From NCBI RefSeq assembly GCF_029168945.1, contig NC_083607.1, positions 14,216,001 to 14,280,000 on the forward strand: a stretch of DNA of 64,000 nucleotides, written 5' to 3'. Both the position numbers and the translations under genes were made by a program. The DNA is from Cannabis sativa (lineage: Eukaryota > Streptophyta > Magnoliopsida > Rosales > Cannabaceae). Each line of letters begins with the position of its first letter. Position 1 is the first letter of the stretch. The notes under the pieces are model-generated. The model saw only the letters and a program-made list of their open reading frames with translations. It was not told the origin of the DNA and made no database searches. This document shows, in pieces, positions 1 to 10,414 of the stretch.

Positions 1-2342
1 ATCATTTCATGTCATTATATTTTCTCTTAAGAAATTAAATGACGCATATGATTATAATCCCGAAATTCTATTCCCAATTGATATAAATCCTCAATCTTAG
101 AAATCTCCTACTTGTATGGGCAAATCTGACTTAGAATTTGTATTAGTAGTGGTGGTCCAAGATAGAATTACTCATTATATTTGGTATAAATTTAAGTCTT
201 TGACTTTAATTTTAGATTCCAAATAGAAATTTTCTTATATTTCTAATTCCAGAATACAATACAGTTATACTTTCTCAAGTGTTTAATATCCATCTTCTAT
301 TAATGGATTAAAACTGTATGGAATATGAGTTAGGCATTCTGTGACTAGGATCCACTTGCAGTATTCTAAGAACTCTTTGATGTAACTAAACCTATGTCAT
401 AAAAAGACACTACCATTTTTTTTAATCTATAGCATTTGTATCTTGTTCATAGTGGATTTGACAAGATCAATCTCTGCAAAGAGTTAATATGCCTATATCC
501 ACTGAAAGTAGTTCATTTCATTCGCAGATGGATGTACATTCAGGGGTGGATATGAGTTTTTCGTTGTATTCTTAAAACAATAACTCTAGATTATACCTTT
601 TAGCAAAGAAATTTGAAATGTTTGAAAAATTTCATTAATTTCTAGCAATGGTTAAAACCATTAAGGTAAGTGGTTAAAGATCTTGCGAACTGATAGGGGT
701 GGAGAAATAGTTAGTAGATATGCAGTTCAAAGATCATTAAATTGATTTTTGAATTATATCCAAACTTACCTCCCCAGAAATTTCGAGTTGCATATTGATG
801 ATTAGTTACTAGTCGTTGCCTAAATCCTTCTATGGTAATACAATTTCAGAATGATGTAATGGTTGGGTACTTAATGTAAATCATTACTAGATTCATGGAT
901 GACCTAATCAAAATCTTAAGAAAAGCTAGAACTGTTAACCATGGTTTGTTAGCTATTCTAAGTGATTAGGGGTGGACCATCCCATTGTCAATAGATAAGA
1001 AAGTGTTTGTTCAAACAAATACTACTTTTCTAAGATAATGACTAAGTCTGAAAACAAGTAGCAAATAAAGGAGATATTTAATTCTTGATTCCAAAAGTGT
1101 TCTATCATCTTATTTGATATATGATGATCCCACTGCCTCTGTTGTCTTGTCACAACCGAAGAGATCAATACCATTTAGTTTTCTTAGACATAATTCACGG
1201 TACCTCGTCGTAGTGGGAGAGTTTCTAGGAACTCACCTTCTGATGACTTGGGAGACACTAGTGATTAAAATCCATTGTGAGTTTAAAAAAGAAATGGATT
1301 GTCAAGATAAGAAACTAAGAAGAAAGCCAATAGAACTATGGTTTAATCCATTCACATGGAGTAACCTAAAGTTTTCTATTACAAGGACATAAAAGGAAAT
1401 TTTCGTTTATAAGTCCATTCAATGGACTTAACAAAACTTCCTGTTCCTAGTATTATAGGTTTGAGTTTATCTAAACCTATGGCTTGTGGTATACCTGGTA
1501 ATTACTTACTCTAATGCAAGCAACTTACTTTAGTAAGATGCTGAAGCATTTTTTTTCTAATGGCAATCTATAGAAGCTTCACAACTTCTTAAACATAGAT
1601 TTTATTTATCTAAGGAAAAGTTTCAACTATTCCAGAAAAGATAAAGTCATGAAAGAATTTCTTAAATCAACAGTGAGAGGTCTTAGATATGCTTTTGTAT
1701 GCCTTAGACCAGACACCTGCTGTTGAGTGGGAGTAATGAGTAGGTATCAGATTAATCCAGGAGAAGAACATTGGAAGACAATCAGGTAAATCTTAAGATT
1801 AAGAAGATGAACTATATGTTAGTCTATAAGGGTGTGTTTAAAACTCTTAGACTACACCATATCAGATTTTAAAATTTGCCTTTGTGCTAGAAAATCTTTC
1901 TGATAAGATGGTGGTTACTCTGGGGGTGGAATAGTGATTTTGGAAAAGTGTAAAAACCTATCTGAAGTCTCTAGGTCTACCAGAGAGGGACTGAATGTTA
2001 AAGTTACAAGAAAGGTACTTATTCAGTCTAAGGAAAGTTCTATACATTTTTGGCACCATTCCAAATTGCCTAAACTACTAGTGTTATTTCCTGATTAACC
2101 AAAAGTAGTTGCCAAAGGTATAGAATCCAGTATCCCAAGAGAGTAGACATATAGAGAGGAATTTCACATTATCAATAATTTTGTGATTAAAGGAAGAGTA
2201 ATGGTGGAGAAAAGGTTGTGTTTAATTCAACCTTTCAGGTCCTATTACAAGGAGTTTACTACTACAACACTTGATTTGTATATCAAGGTGTTGAGATTAT
2301 TTGAAACACACTTTTTGTTTTATATTAGTGCAAGTGGGAGTT
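1..2342 (+). mobile_element. Ty1/Copia internal region (Angela/Tork-like), decayed, cut by window edge
   Basis: Degraded gag-pol internal region of a Copia retrotransposon, with no long open frame left. An integrase-core motif resembling LRTDRGGE is readable near 675-706. A reverse-transcriptase/RNase H stretch near 1676-1830 still shows a GRYQINPGEEHW-type motif and NYMLVY. The same sequence recurs at about 15079-17384. A purine-rich tract (AAGTGGGAGT, about 2333-2342) lies directly before the LTR at 2343, which fixes the orientation and the 3' end. The family is inferred from motifs and layout; the subfamily name is tentative. Confidence 0.75.
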
Positions 2343-4842
2343 TGTTGGGTTTTATGCCCTCAATAAAATTCATTTCAATATAATCAGATTTACTTATTAA
2401 TATAGATCAGAAATAACATTTAATGTTGCATGGTTCACATGATTTAGTTCATGATTATATATATAATGTATGAATTCATCTGAAATCCTTTTCACATACT
2501 TGATCCTGTTTATTGTGCCGTCAACACATTGGAAAGTAAACATGACTATGTGAATAAAGTTTCCTAGATTTATCAGACATAGGGTTTTACTGATATGATA
2601 ATCTACAACAGAGTTTACTTGCATTTGGAGAAGTGCTATGTTCTTTCCAGAGCATTGGTTAAAGTAAAGCTCAGGTTGGATGCATGGAGTATGCATCGGA
2701 AGGGACCGATATTGAACTTTGACTTAGATTTATTAAACTTACCGTAATATCTATTCAAGTCAATATCGCCTAGTTGATCCTAGATCAAATGTTCTTAATC
2801 CTGTTATGATTAGGCTCAATCTTGAAAGGCTATTCGTGTTTTTTGATTTGTTAGTTAAGCCTACTTTTAGGTCAGGGTGATACGTACATTTTGGGAACAC
2901 GGTAGTGCAATTGAGTGGGAGCGCTATCATAAACATGGAATCTATAGCTTCTATCTGGCGAATAGTAAGCAAAGGATGATCTCCTTCGAGCTTGACCAAA
3001 CGAACATAAATGGTGGAGTACTCATTTCACATAAGCTGAAATATCATTTATACGGGGTCAAGTGTTTTAAGGAATAAATACATTGTAGGGTGTAACGGTA
3101 ATTTAATCCCTTTACAGTGTAGATCATTCATATAGAGGATCATTGATCACATTAGGATTATAACAATGGATAACTAATGATGTGTCTATATGGTGGAACA
3201 TATAGAGCATTCTATATACTGAGAGTGCAATTCTAAGTTCTATGCGTGGATTCAACGAAGAATTAATAAGTTAGTGAATTTTAGTAATAAATTCTTGATC
3301 TACTTATTGGAAGCTCGGTTATATAGACCCATGGTCCCCGCACTAGTTGAGATAATATTGCTTGTAAGACTCATGTAATTGGTTTTGATTAATCAATTAT
3401 AATTCTCAAATTAGACTATGTCTATTTGTGAATTTTTCACTAAGTAAGGGCGAAATTGTAAAGAAAGAGTTTATAGGGGCATATTTGTTAATTATGATAC
3501 TTTGTATGGTTCAATTAATAAATATGATAAATGACAATATTATTTAATAATTATTTATAGTTATTAAATAGTTAGAATTGGCATTTAAATGGTTGAATTA
3601 GAAAATTGGCGTTTTTGAGAAAATTAGATGCAGAAAAGATAAAACTGCAAAATTGCAAAAAGTGAGGCCCAAATCCACTAATATAGGGCCGGCCACTTTT
3701 ATAGGAATTTACCTCTGATATTTTCTGTAAAGCCCGCTTAGTTAATTTGGAAATTAGCAGTTGTTATGTTTAATTATGAAATTATTTATAGCTATTTAAA
3801 TAATTTATTACTGTTATTTATGGAATTCAGAAATGCATGATTATGTCATCAGTAGTTTTTATATTTCGCATTTCCGGTGTCCGGTATTTTGGAACTCGGC
3901 GTTTGGCTCAGTAGAAATCACAACTTAGTATGTTAGTAATTTGGGGACGGGTTTTAGACATTGGGAATGTCGGGAATGGCCGGGAATTTAGAATTTCCCA
4001 AAAATACCCCTTTAGTATGATTTATGTGATTTTATGGTGGAGGGGCAAAATGGTCTTTTTGCCCCAATGACTTTTTGTCTTTTAGTGACTTTTATTTGAA
4101 AAATTAAATGTTTATTTCATGGTTTATTTGGCTGAAATGAATAGTGCTTAGTTAGTTTAATTCCTTTTCATTTTCTCAAAATTCTAAGTTTAGAAAAAAG
4201 AAAGAAATTTTCAAGCAAACACTCTCTTTTCTCTCTCTCTTTTCGGCTGAACCTTGGGGTGCTTGGAGCTGGATTTTTGTGGTGATTCAAGCTTGTTTTG
4301 CAAAGCTCTAGTGAATTCTTGTTTGTGGTAGGTGTCTTCTAGCTTTCTCCTCTTTTATTTTAGGAAAAGTTTGATATATTGTTGATGCATGCAAGCTTTT
4401 GTGGCTGTTGTCATGGCTGTGTTTGGTTGTTATTTTCTGAGGTTCAAAGCATGATTAATTGATGTTGATTGAGTTGTTTGAAGCATGATTAGTTAGGTTG
4501 TTCAAGCTTTGAATTTTCTATGTAAAAATGTGGTTTTTGGAAGGAAAACTTTGTGAATCTGTTCTGTGATGTTGCTGTTGTTTCTATTAGTTTGCAGAGG
4601 TGATATTATGCTTATTTGAGTAGAATTAACTAGGTTTGGATGCATGTTAGGTGGATTTGCTCAAGCTTGAGTTTGGAACTCAAAGCTTGAGCTCCAATGG
4701 TGATTTTTGTATATGTGGTTTCTGGGTGGTTTTGATGCTTTGGATTTGTTCTAGGGATAGTTTAGAACAGGTCTGGAAAGTTTGGGACCAATTGGGGTTG
4801 AATTGGTCGAGTTATGAATTTTTGTAGTTGCTGCCTGCGAGG

Positions 4843-4932
4843 AACCGGAATTCCGGTTGTGCATCCGGAATTCCGGATGGGGGTCCTGACTTCCCGTAAC
4901 CGAATTCGGTTGGGCAACCGGTCTACCGGTTG
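4843..4932. repeat. Cluster of four perfect or near-perfect palindromes in a family A LTR
   Basis: Four palindromes lie within 90 bp: a 16-bp one at 4843-4858 (AACCGGAATTCCGGTT), an 18-bp one at 4862-4879 (CATCCGGAATTCCGGATG), a 14-bp one at 4898-4911 (AACCGAATTCGGTT), and CAACCGGT/ACCGGTTG arms around CT at 4915-4932. The same cluster is at 48397-48489 in the other copy. The outer bases of each pair change together, so symmetry is kept although the sequence differs. Confidence 0.9.
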
Positions 4933-5370
4933 GGGGATTTTTCAGAACCCTAGTTTTCCTCGTTTTTATGTTTTTAGGGGTATTGCCATGCTTTTTATCG
5001 ATAGGGAAACTTTTAGTTCCAAGTTTTAGTCCCCGGGAAGTGATTTAGCGTGTGACTTATAGCGTTGTGATTTTTATGGTTTAGGAGCCAGTAATCCGCC
5101 GTCGGCTTCGGGCCCACAAGTTGACCGCACACCGAAATCGGAATCCAGGTAAGATTAGTATAATTGTATGCATATGTAGATTACATGTTTAGCGTGCATG
5201 TAGGAAGCCCTCGCTAGATTACATTAGTTATGTATTTAGGCTTCGAACCATCCAACCCCGTCACGTCGGTACAGCCGGAGTATGACCAAGAAATGAGTAT
5301 GACCCTGGGCTCGACCGATCGTGGAGGATACTTGTCAATAGTACCGTCCCCCGAACGTTCAAAACTCGCA

Positions 5371-5448
5371 CCATGTTGGACATGGCAGTAGTAGCTCAGT
5401 ACCATGTTGGACATGGCAGTAGCGGGACTCAGTATCGTGTTGGACACG
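5371..5448. repeat. Hairpin array, family A solo LTR
   Basis: Three short inverted repeats each have a TGG loop: CCATGT/ACATGG at 5371-5385 and 5402-5416, and CGTGT/ACACG at 5436-5448. Spacing is about 31-34 bp. The third unit has G:C where the first two have A:T in the stem. Equivalent to 49020-49098. Confidence 0.9.
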
Positions 5449-6384
5449 GCAGTTAGTTTTATGTATGATATTATTATGCTTTTCTTACTGAGTCTGTCGA
5501 CTCACAGTTTATGTTCATGTGTAGGTAAAGGCAAGGCTGTAGCTGATGGACCGTGAGCGAGCTTATGAGATTGTACATGTCGGGGCGGTTAGGCCTGGAG
5601 CGTACGATCCTCGGGACAGCAAGGCTGAGATTTTTGTAACTGTCGTTAGACGACTTTCATTTTGATGTAATAGTTAAACAGTTAAAACTTTTGTAAATGA
5701 TTTTATAAATCGAGATCCCGAGACTTTTATAATATGGTTTATAAGTTTAATTAAAAAAGCAAAATTTTAATTAATCACGTTTTTCCATAAACCTCGTTGA
5801 TTAGCAACGAGCTGCACAGTACGTTTAAAAATCACGTAATACGCCTAAGATAGTTAGGGTGTTACATTTTCATTATTTTAATGCCAAATAATTCAAACCT
5901 AACCCTAGTGGAATGCTATAAATAGATAGTGAAGGCTTCAGGAAAATTACACTTTTCTTCTAACACTTCTGATTCAGAAAAAACTGAGCCTCTCTCTCTC
6001 CCTATCTTTGGCCGAACCCACTCTCTCTCTCTTCTTCATTGAAATTTCGAAATCCTTAGTGTATGAGTAGTGCCCACACACAGCAAGTGATACCTCAATC
6101 ATAGTGAGGAAGATCGTGAAGAAAGACTTTCAGCAAGAAGGAGGTTTCAGCATCAAAGATTCAGAGAAAGAGATCCAGGTTCAGATATTGATAATGCTCT
6201 GCTACAGAAAGGAATCAAGGGCTAGATATCTGAACGGAAGGAGTCATTTAATTCCACTGCAACCAATGTAAGGTTTACTAAACTTTATATGTGTTTATTT
6301 CATCGTTTTAGAAAGTTCGTATTTAGGGTGTTAATAAACATACTTGTGAGTAGATCTAAGATCCTGGTAAAATAAATTCCAACA

Positions 6385-8061
6385 ATAAGTCCCTGTTTCA
6401 TTAGTGTTATTGGATTTACACTAATGTGATAATCAGAGATGATGTGTACTTACTCTTGGAGTAAGTGTTATGTTCTTTCCAGGACATTAGTAAAGTATAC
6501 TAGTTTCGAATGTATGGAGTATACATTGGACTGGACCGATATTGCAACTAAGTTAAGATATTACAAACTTACCGTTATATATATCTTTCCAAGTCAATAT
6601 CAGTAGTTGATCTTAAGATTAAAAGAATCTAAATCCTGATATGCTTAGGCGCAACTCAGGAGTGCTATTCATGTTCTTTGATTTATTAGTTAAGCCTACT
6701 TTTAGGTCAGGGTGATACGTATATTTTGAGAACATAATAGTATGATTGAGTGGGAGTGTTGTACATAAATATGGAATCTATAGCTTCTACTAGTGTATAG
6801 AAGTAAAGTGATGATTCCCTTCAAGCTTAGCAAATAGAAGTAAATGGATGAGCTCTTGTTTAACTGACTATTTATTAGATCACTAAACACCATTTACAGG
6901 TAGCTAAGTGTTTTAAGGGGCAAAATACATTGAGGGGTGAGAACGGTAAAAAAATCCCATCTCGATGTAGATCATCTATATAGAGGATCTTTAAATCACA
7001 ATAAGATTATAACAATGGTTAAATGAGATAGCATATTGATATCGTGGAACATACAATATGCTCTATATAAGTCTGAGAGTGCAATTCTAAGTTCAAAGAG
7101 TGGATTCAACGAAGAATTAATAAGTAGGAATTTACTTGGTAAATTTGGTTCACTTATTGGAAGCTCAGCATATAGATCCATGGTCCCCATTCTAGTTGAG
7201 AACATTCTGCTTGTAAGACTCATTAATTGATTCGTGATTGATCAATTATAATTCTAAAGTTAGACTATGTCTAATTTTATGAATTTTCACTAAGCAGGGG
7301 TGAAATTGTAAAGAAAAGAGTTTCCAGGTTTATTTATTTATTAATGGACTTTATATATCTAATTAATAATTAAATTAAATGAAAATATTATTTAATAATC
7401 TATTTTAGTTATTAAATAATTAGTTTTGGCATTTAAAAGGTTAGAATTGGAAAATTGGCGTTTTTGAGAAAATAAAAATAAAATTGGAGAAAACTGCAAA
7501 ATCAAGTGGGGCCCACTACTACACCTTGGCCGCCCACTATTTGTGGAGTTTCAAATTGATTTTTTCATTATTTTAATGTCAAATAATTCCTAACCTAAAC
7601 CTAGTAGTTGCCTATAAATAGAAAGTGATGGCTCAGTCAAATCATAAGTTTTTAATAACTTTTTCTGACAGAAATTTCTCTCTTCAGAAAAACTGAGCCT
7701 TCCCCACTTTCTATACCTGGCCGAAACCATCCCTCTCTTTTCTTCTTCATAAATTTCGACCCTAGTGAAAGAGTAAGTGCCCACACACAGCAAGCAGTAA
7801 CTCAATCATAGATTGGAAGACTGTGAAGGATCAAACTTGAAGAAGAAGGACATTCGGGCTCAGATCTCGATTATACTCTGCTACAGAAAGGATACAAGGG
7901 TTAGAGATCTAAGCGGAAGGAGACATTAATTCAGCTGCATCAATGTAAGGTTTTCTTAACTTTATATGTGTTTAATTTATCGTTTTAGAAAGTTCATATT
8001 TAGGGTGTTTAAACAACATACTTGTGAGTAGATCTAAGATCCTGGTAAAATAAATTCCAAC
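6385..8061 (+). mobile_element. Diverged, 5'-truncated Copia LTR
   Basis: Homologous to the LTR at 2343-6384 (shared blocks include the GGACCGATATTG region near 6533 and the terminus GGTAAAATAAATTCCAACA), but clearly more divergent and lacking roughly the first 230 bp. It abuts the end of the preceding LTR almost directly, so two related LTRs lie head-to-tail. It ends exactly at 8061, where a Cassandra fragment begins. It is most simply a second solo LTR or the remnant of a tandem arrangement. Confidence 0.75.
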
Positions 8062-8358
8062 ACTTTGTCATCACTTGCACGCTTCCTGGGAAAACTTCCC
8101 AGGAGGTCACCCATCCTGAAATTGCTCCAAGTCAAGCACGCTTAACTATGAAGTTCTTTCGTGATTGGCTACCGAAAAACAAGATGCACCTTGTTGATAT
8201 AGGTAGTACCAATCAATCCATTTAAGCTTTCTTCAACTGTGCAGTCCCATACCTACACAGTCTTAGAATCATCCCACTTGACCTTCCCCAGGCGGTGTGG
8301 GATTACACAGCTTACCCGGTGTTTCCTCTTACGGATCACGGGACTACTGACTGTCACA
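8062..8358 (-). mobile_element. Truncated Cassandra (5S-TRIM) LTR
   Basis: Matches the complete Cassandra LTR at 19562-19996 from the equivalent of 19699 to its end, so about 137 bp of one side are missing. It contains the reverse complement of the 3' half of a 5S rRNA gene (ACTTCCCAGGAGGTCACCC and AAGCACGCTTAACT blocks), the hallmark of Cassandra LTRs. It is more diverged than the complete copy. Both ends are breakpoints shared with neighbouring elements. Confidence 0.85.
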
Positions 8359-8555
8359 TAGACCCCAACCCGCTTGGTCTGATATGGCTCGGACATGTAC
8401 ATTCTTTGTCAAGCTCCTGCACTCATGGCTAATCAACAATAGTCTTACCCTTGCCTGCACAGTAAAGCACCCGTGAGCCAAGCCCAGGATGACAGTATAA
8501 AACATATCAATAATATGCTCATCATATAATATAAATAACAATGCCATTTAAATCT

Positions 8556-8693
8556 GTCTGTGTGTCACAGACCTACATGTTGGGCTCACATGCCTGTTTA
8601 TGTTTACGTGACGTAAACCTACGTGTTACTCTTACACGTCTATTTATGTCTACGTGGCGTAGACCTACGTGTTGCTCTCACACGTCTAAATAC
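8556..8693 (-). repeat. 46-bp tandem repeat x3, each unit a double hairpin
   Basis: Units start at 8556, 8602 and 8648. Each opens with a perfect 7-bp stem and 3-nt loop: GTCTGTG/CACAGAC, GTTTACG/CGTAAAC, GTCTACG/CGTAGAC. Each then has a second perfect stem with a 7-nt loop: CATGT/ACATG at 8576-8592, ACGTGT/ACACGT at 8621-8639 and again at 8667-8685. Stem changes between units are compensatory. Confidence 0.92.
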
Positions 8694-9813
8694 ATTAAGG
8701 CTTTAGAATGAATCATCTCGGTTATGGTTACCGAGTCCAACCTAATTATGCCTTGAACGCATAACCCTTAAATCTCAATATAATCATACACTTAGCATGG
8801 CATAGCATTTACTCAACTTATATCACTAGGGTAATAACCCTAGGCTATTAACCGATCATATTAGGGTAATAACCCTAATCTTGGTTACAATTACTCACAT
8901 ATATCATATTCAACATAAGCGCCACCGCGCATACTCTACGTGTAAACTACTGTCTTACCTGTTGCCCCACAATAACAGAGATTCCAAACCCCTAGGTGCT
9001 CCTGATCAGGTGCCGGTAATCCTAGTCACACAATCTGAGATTTCACAAATAGGGTTAATCTCTAATTCCACTTTCACATAACATAAAGTTGGCAATCAAA
9101 ATATAGATAATCATATACAACTCGTAACGAGCTTTCCAACAATATAAAGAACGTCGAAAATGGAGTCCCGAGTCAAAAGTTATGGCCAAAACAAAATCAA
9201 GAAAAGGGATGGCTCTCTGCTAGGTTTTTGGCCGCGGCGACCATAAATCTGGTCGCAGCCACTGGGTTCGAAAAACCCAGAAAACCAGATTTTAAGGTCT
9301 AAAAATGCCCACTTTCCCTAAATTTCGAACCTCAACAAAAGTGAGGGTAAAACATAAAATTCATGCATTAAATTTTAATATTAAACCCCAAAATTCAGAT
9401 TACACAATTAATTTTATATCATGCATTAAACCAAGAAAACTCAAGCTCAAGAACTTGAACTTCAACTCAACAATCCCCATATTTTCCAGCAGCATAACAC
9501 CAATTACAACATCATTTTCAACCTAGAAATATACAAAACATCTCATCCAAAACCAACATTTTATCCCACAACAAACACTAGCAATTTCATACCCAAATTC
9601 ATCAAAACAACACCAATTCATTAAGCACGCAACACAATCCTCATTAACAACCAATTCATGCTCTATCATCAATAAAAATCAGCAAGAATTCAAAGTTTAA
9701 AGGCTGTAAAACTACCTCAATTCCTTACACAAACTAGCTCTAAGCTTTCAACACAATTTCCAAATAATCAAGCTAGCTTCTCATCAATTCAAACATGAAA
9801 TTCAAGAGAGGGT

Positions 9814-9816
<3 letters not shown>

Positions 9817-9854
<38 letters not shown>
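9817..9854. repeat. GA microsatellite
   Basis: About 19 uninterrupted GA units inside the family C LTR. On the element's own strand this is a CT tract, like the CTCTCT tracts of the family A LTRs (4220-4240 and 47780-47795), so it occupies a comparable LTR context. Confidence 0.95.
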
Positions 9855-9861
<7 letters not shown>

Positions 9862-10414
9862 ATCGGGTGAGAGGGAAGCAACAAACCAGAACTTTATTTC
9901 TTATTTTCTCAAAATATCAATCTTTATCCAATATAGAAAATAAAGGTCAAAAGACCGAAATGCCCTTAGGGCCAATTCACACATAACCACACATACAAGG
10001 GTAATTTAGCCATTCCCTACTCATTTATTTCCAAATAAATTTCAGATTTCTCATTATCAAATAAAATGCCAAATATTTCAATCTAATTTGCATTTTGGGC
10101 CCAGACCCATATCGACCCGAAATACCCGGTTGTGGCTATACTGCGCCAACCTGTCAGAACACACCTGAAAAGACAACACATGCATACTATATAATAATAT
10201 AGTTCTATTAAGCACGTAATTAAATTAATTTTATCATTTTACCCTTCCCAGGTCATAATTACTAAAATTCCCCTGGCTCACCAACGGGGTCTTAACATAG
10301 TATAAATCAAATAAATTCTCATATATTGAACTATATAATAATATAATTCCTCAATTATTCATAATTATCTAATTAGGATTTTTCTAATCCACTTCTCATT
10401 TCTAGGGTATTACA

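Larger units (their letters stand above)
3726..5866 (+). mobile_element. Solo LTR of Tekay-type Gypsy family A
   Basis: A 2141-bp LTR beginning TGTAAAGCCCGCTTAG and ending AGTTAGGGTGTTACA. It aligns with the 5' LTR at 47266-49511 and the partial 3' LTR at 63331-64000. It is flanked by a perfect 5-bp target-site duplication TTTTC (3721-3725 and 5867-5871). The uninterrupted Copia LTR at about 14080 reads straight through this point, proving the insertion site. There is no internal region, so LTR-LTR recombination has removed the rest. It carries a palindrome cluster (4843-4932) and a hairpin array (5371-5448). Confidence 0.95.
2343..6384 (+). mobile_element. Copia 3' LTR split by a nested Gypsy solo LTR
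   Basis: Long LTR starting TGTTGGGTTTTATGCCC and ending ATTCCAACA. It aligns along its length with the LTRs at 12701-14579 and 17385-19262 (about 1.88 kb each). Without the 2141-bp insert and one copy of the 5-bp target duplication it is about 1.9 kb. It follows a polypurine tract and internal sequence, so it is the 3' LTR of the element entering from the left edge. The bases after 6384 are not the CTTTT that follows the other two copies, so this is an independent insertion. Confidence 0.85.
8359..10414 (-). mobile_element. Tekay-type Gypsy LTR fragment, family C
   Basis: Read on the minus strand it starts TGTAATACCCTAGAAATG at 10414, the TGTAAnnCCC terminus shared with families A (TGTAAAGCCC) and B (TGTAACGCCC). 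Near 8375-8460 it has the block also seen in A and B LTRs (GTGCAGGCAAGGGTAAG followed by TGTACATGTC). Its 3' end is missing at the Cassandra junction. No coding region follows, so it is a solo or truncated LTR. It contains the 46-bp hairpin array at 8556-8693 and a GA microsatellite. Confidence 0.7.

Noticed and set aside
2397..3077. Repeated minus-strand open frames of 79-99 codons (also at 12802-13359 and 17486-18043)
   Set aside because: They recur only because they lie in three copies of the same Copia LTR. They are non-coding LTR sequence.
8080..8160. Possible 5S rRNA gene
   Set aside because: Only the box A and box C parts resemble 5S, with unrelated sequence between, inside a Cassandra LTR. 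The same applies to 19718-19800 and 20226-20308.
8556..8693. CRISPR-like array
   Set aside because: The regular 46-bp spacing is a simple tandem duplication of hairpins in a plant LTR; there are no unique spacers and the host is eukaryotic.
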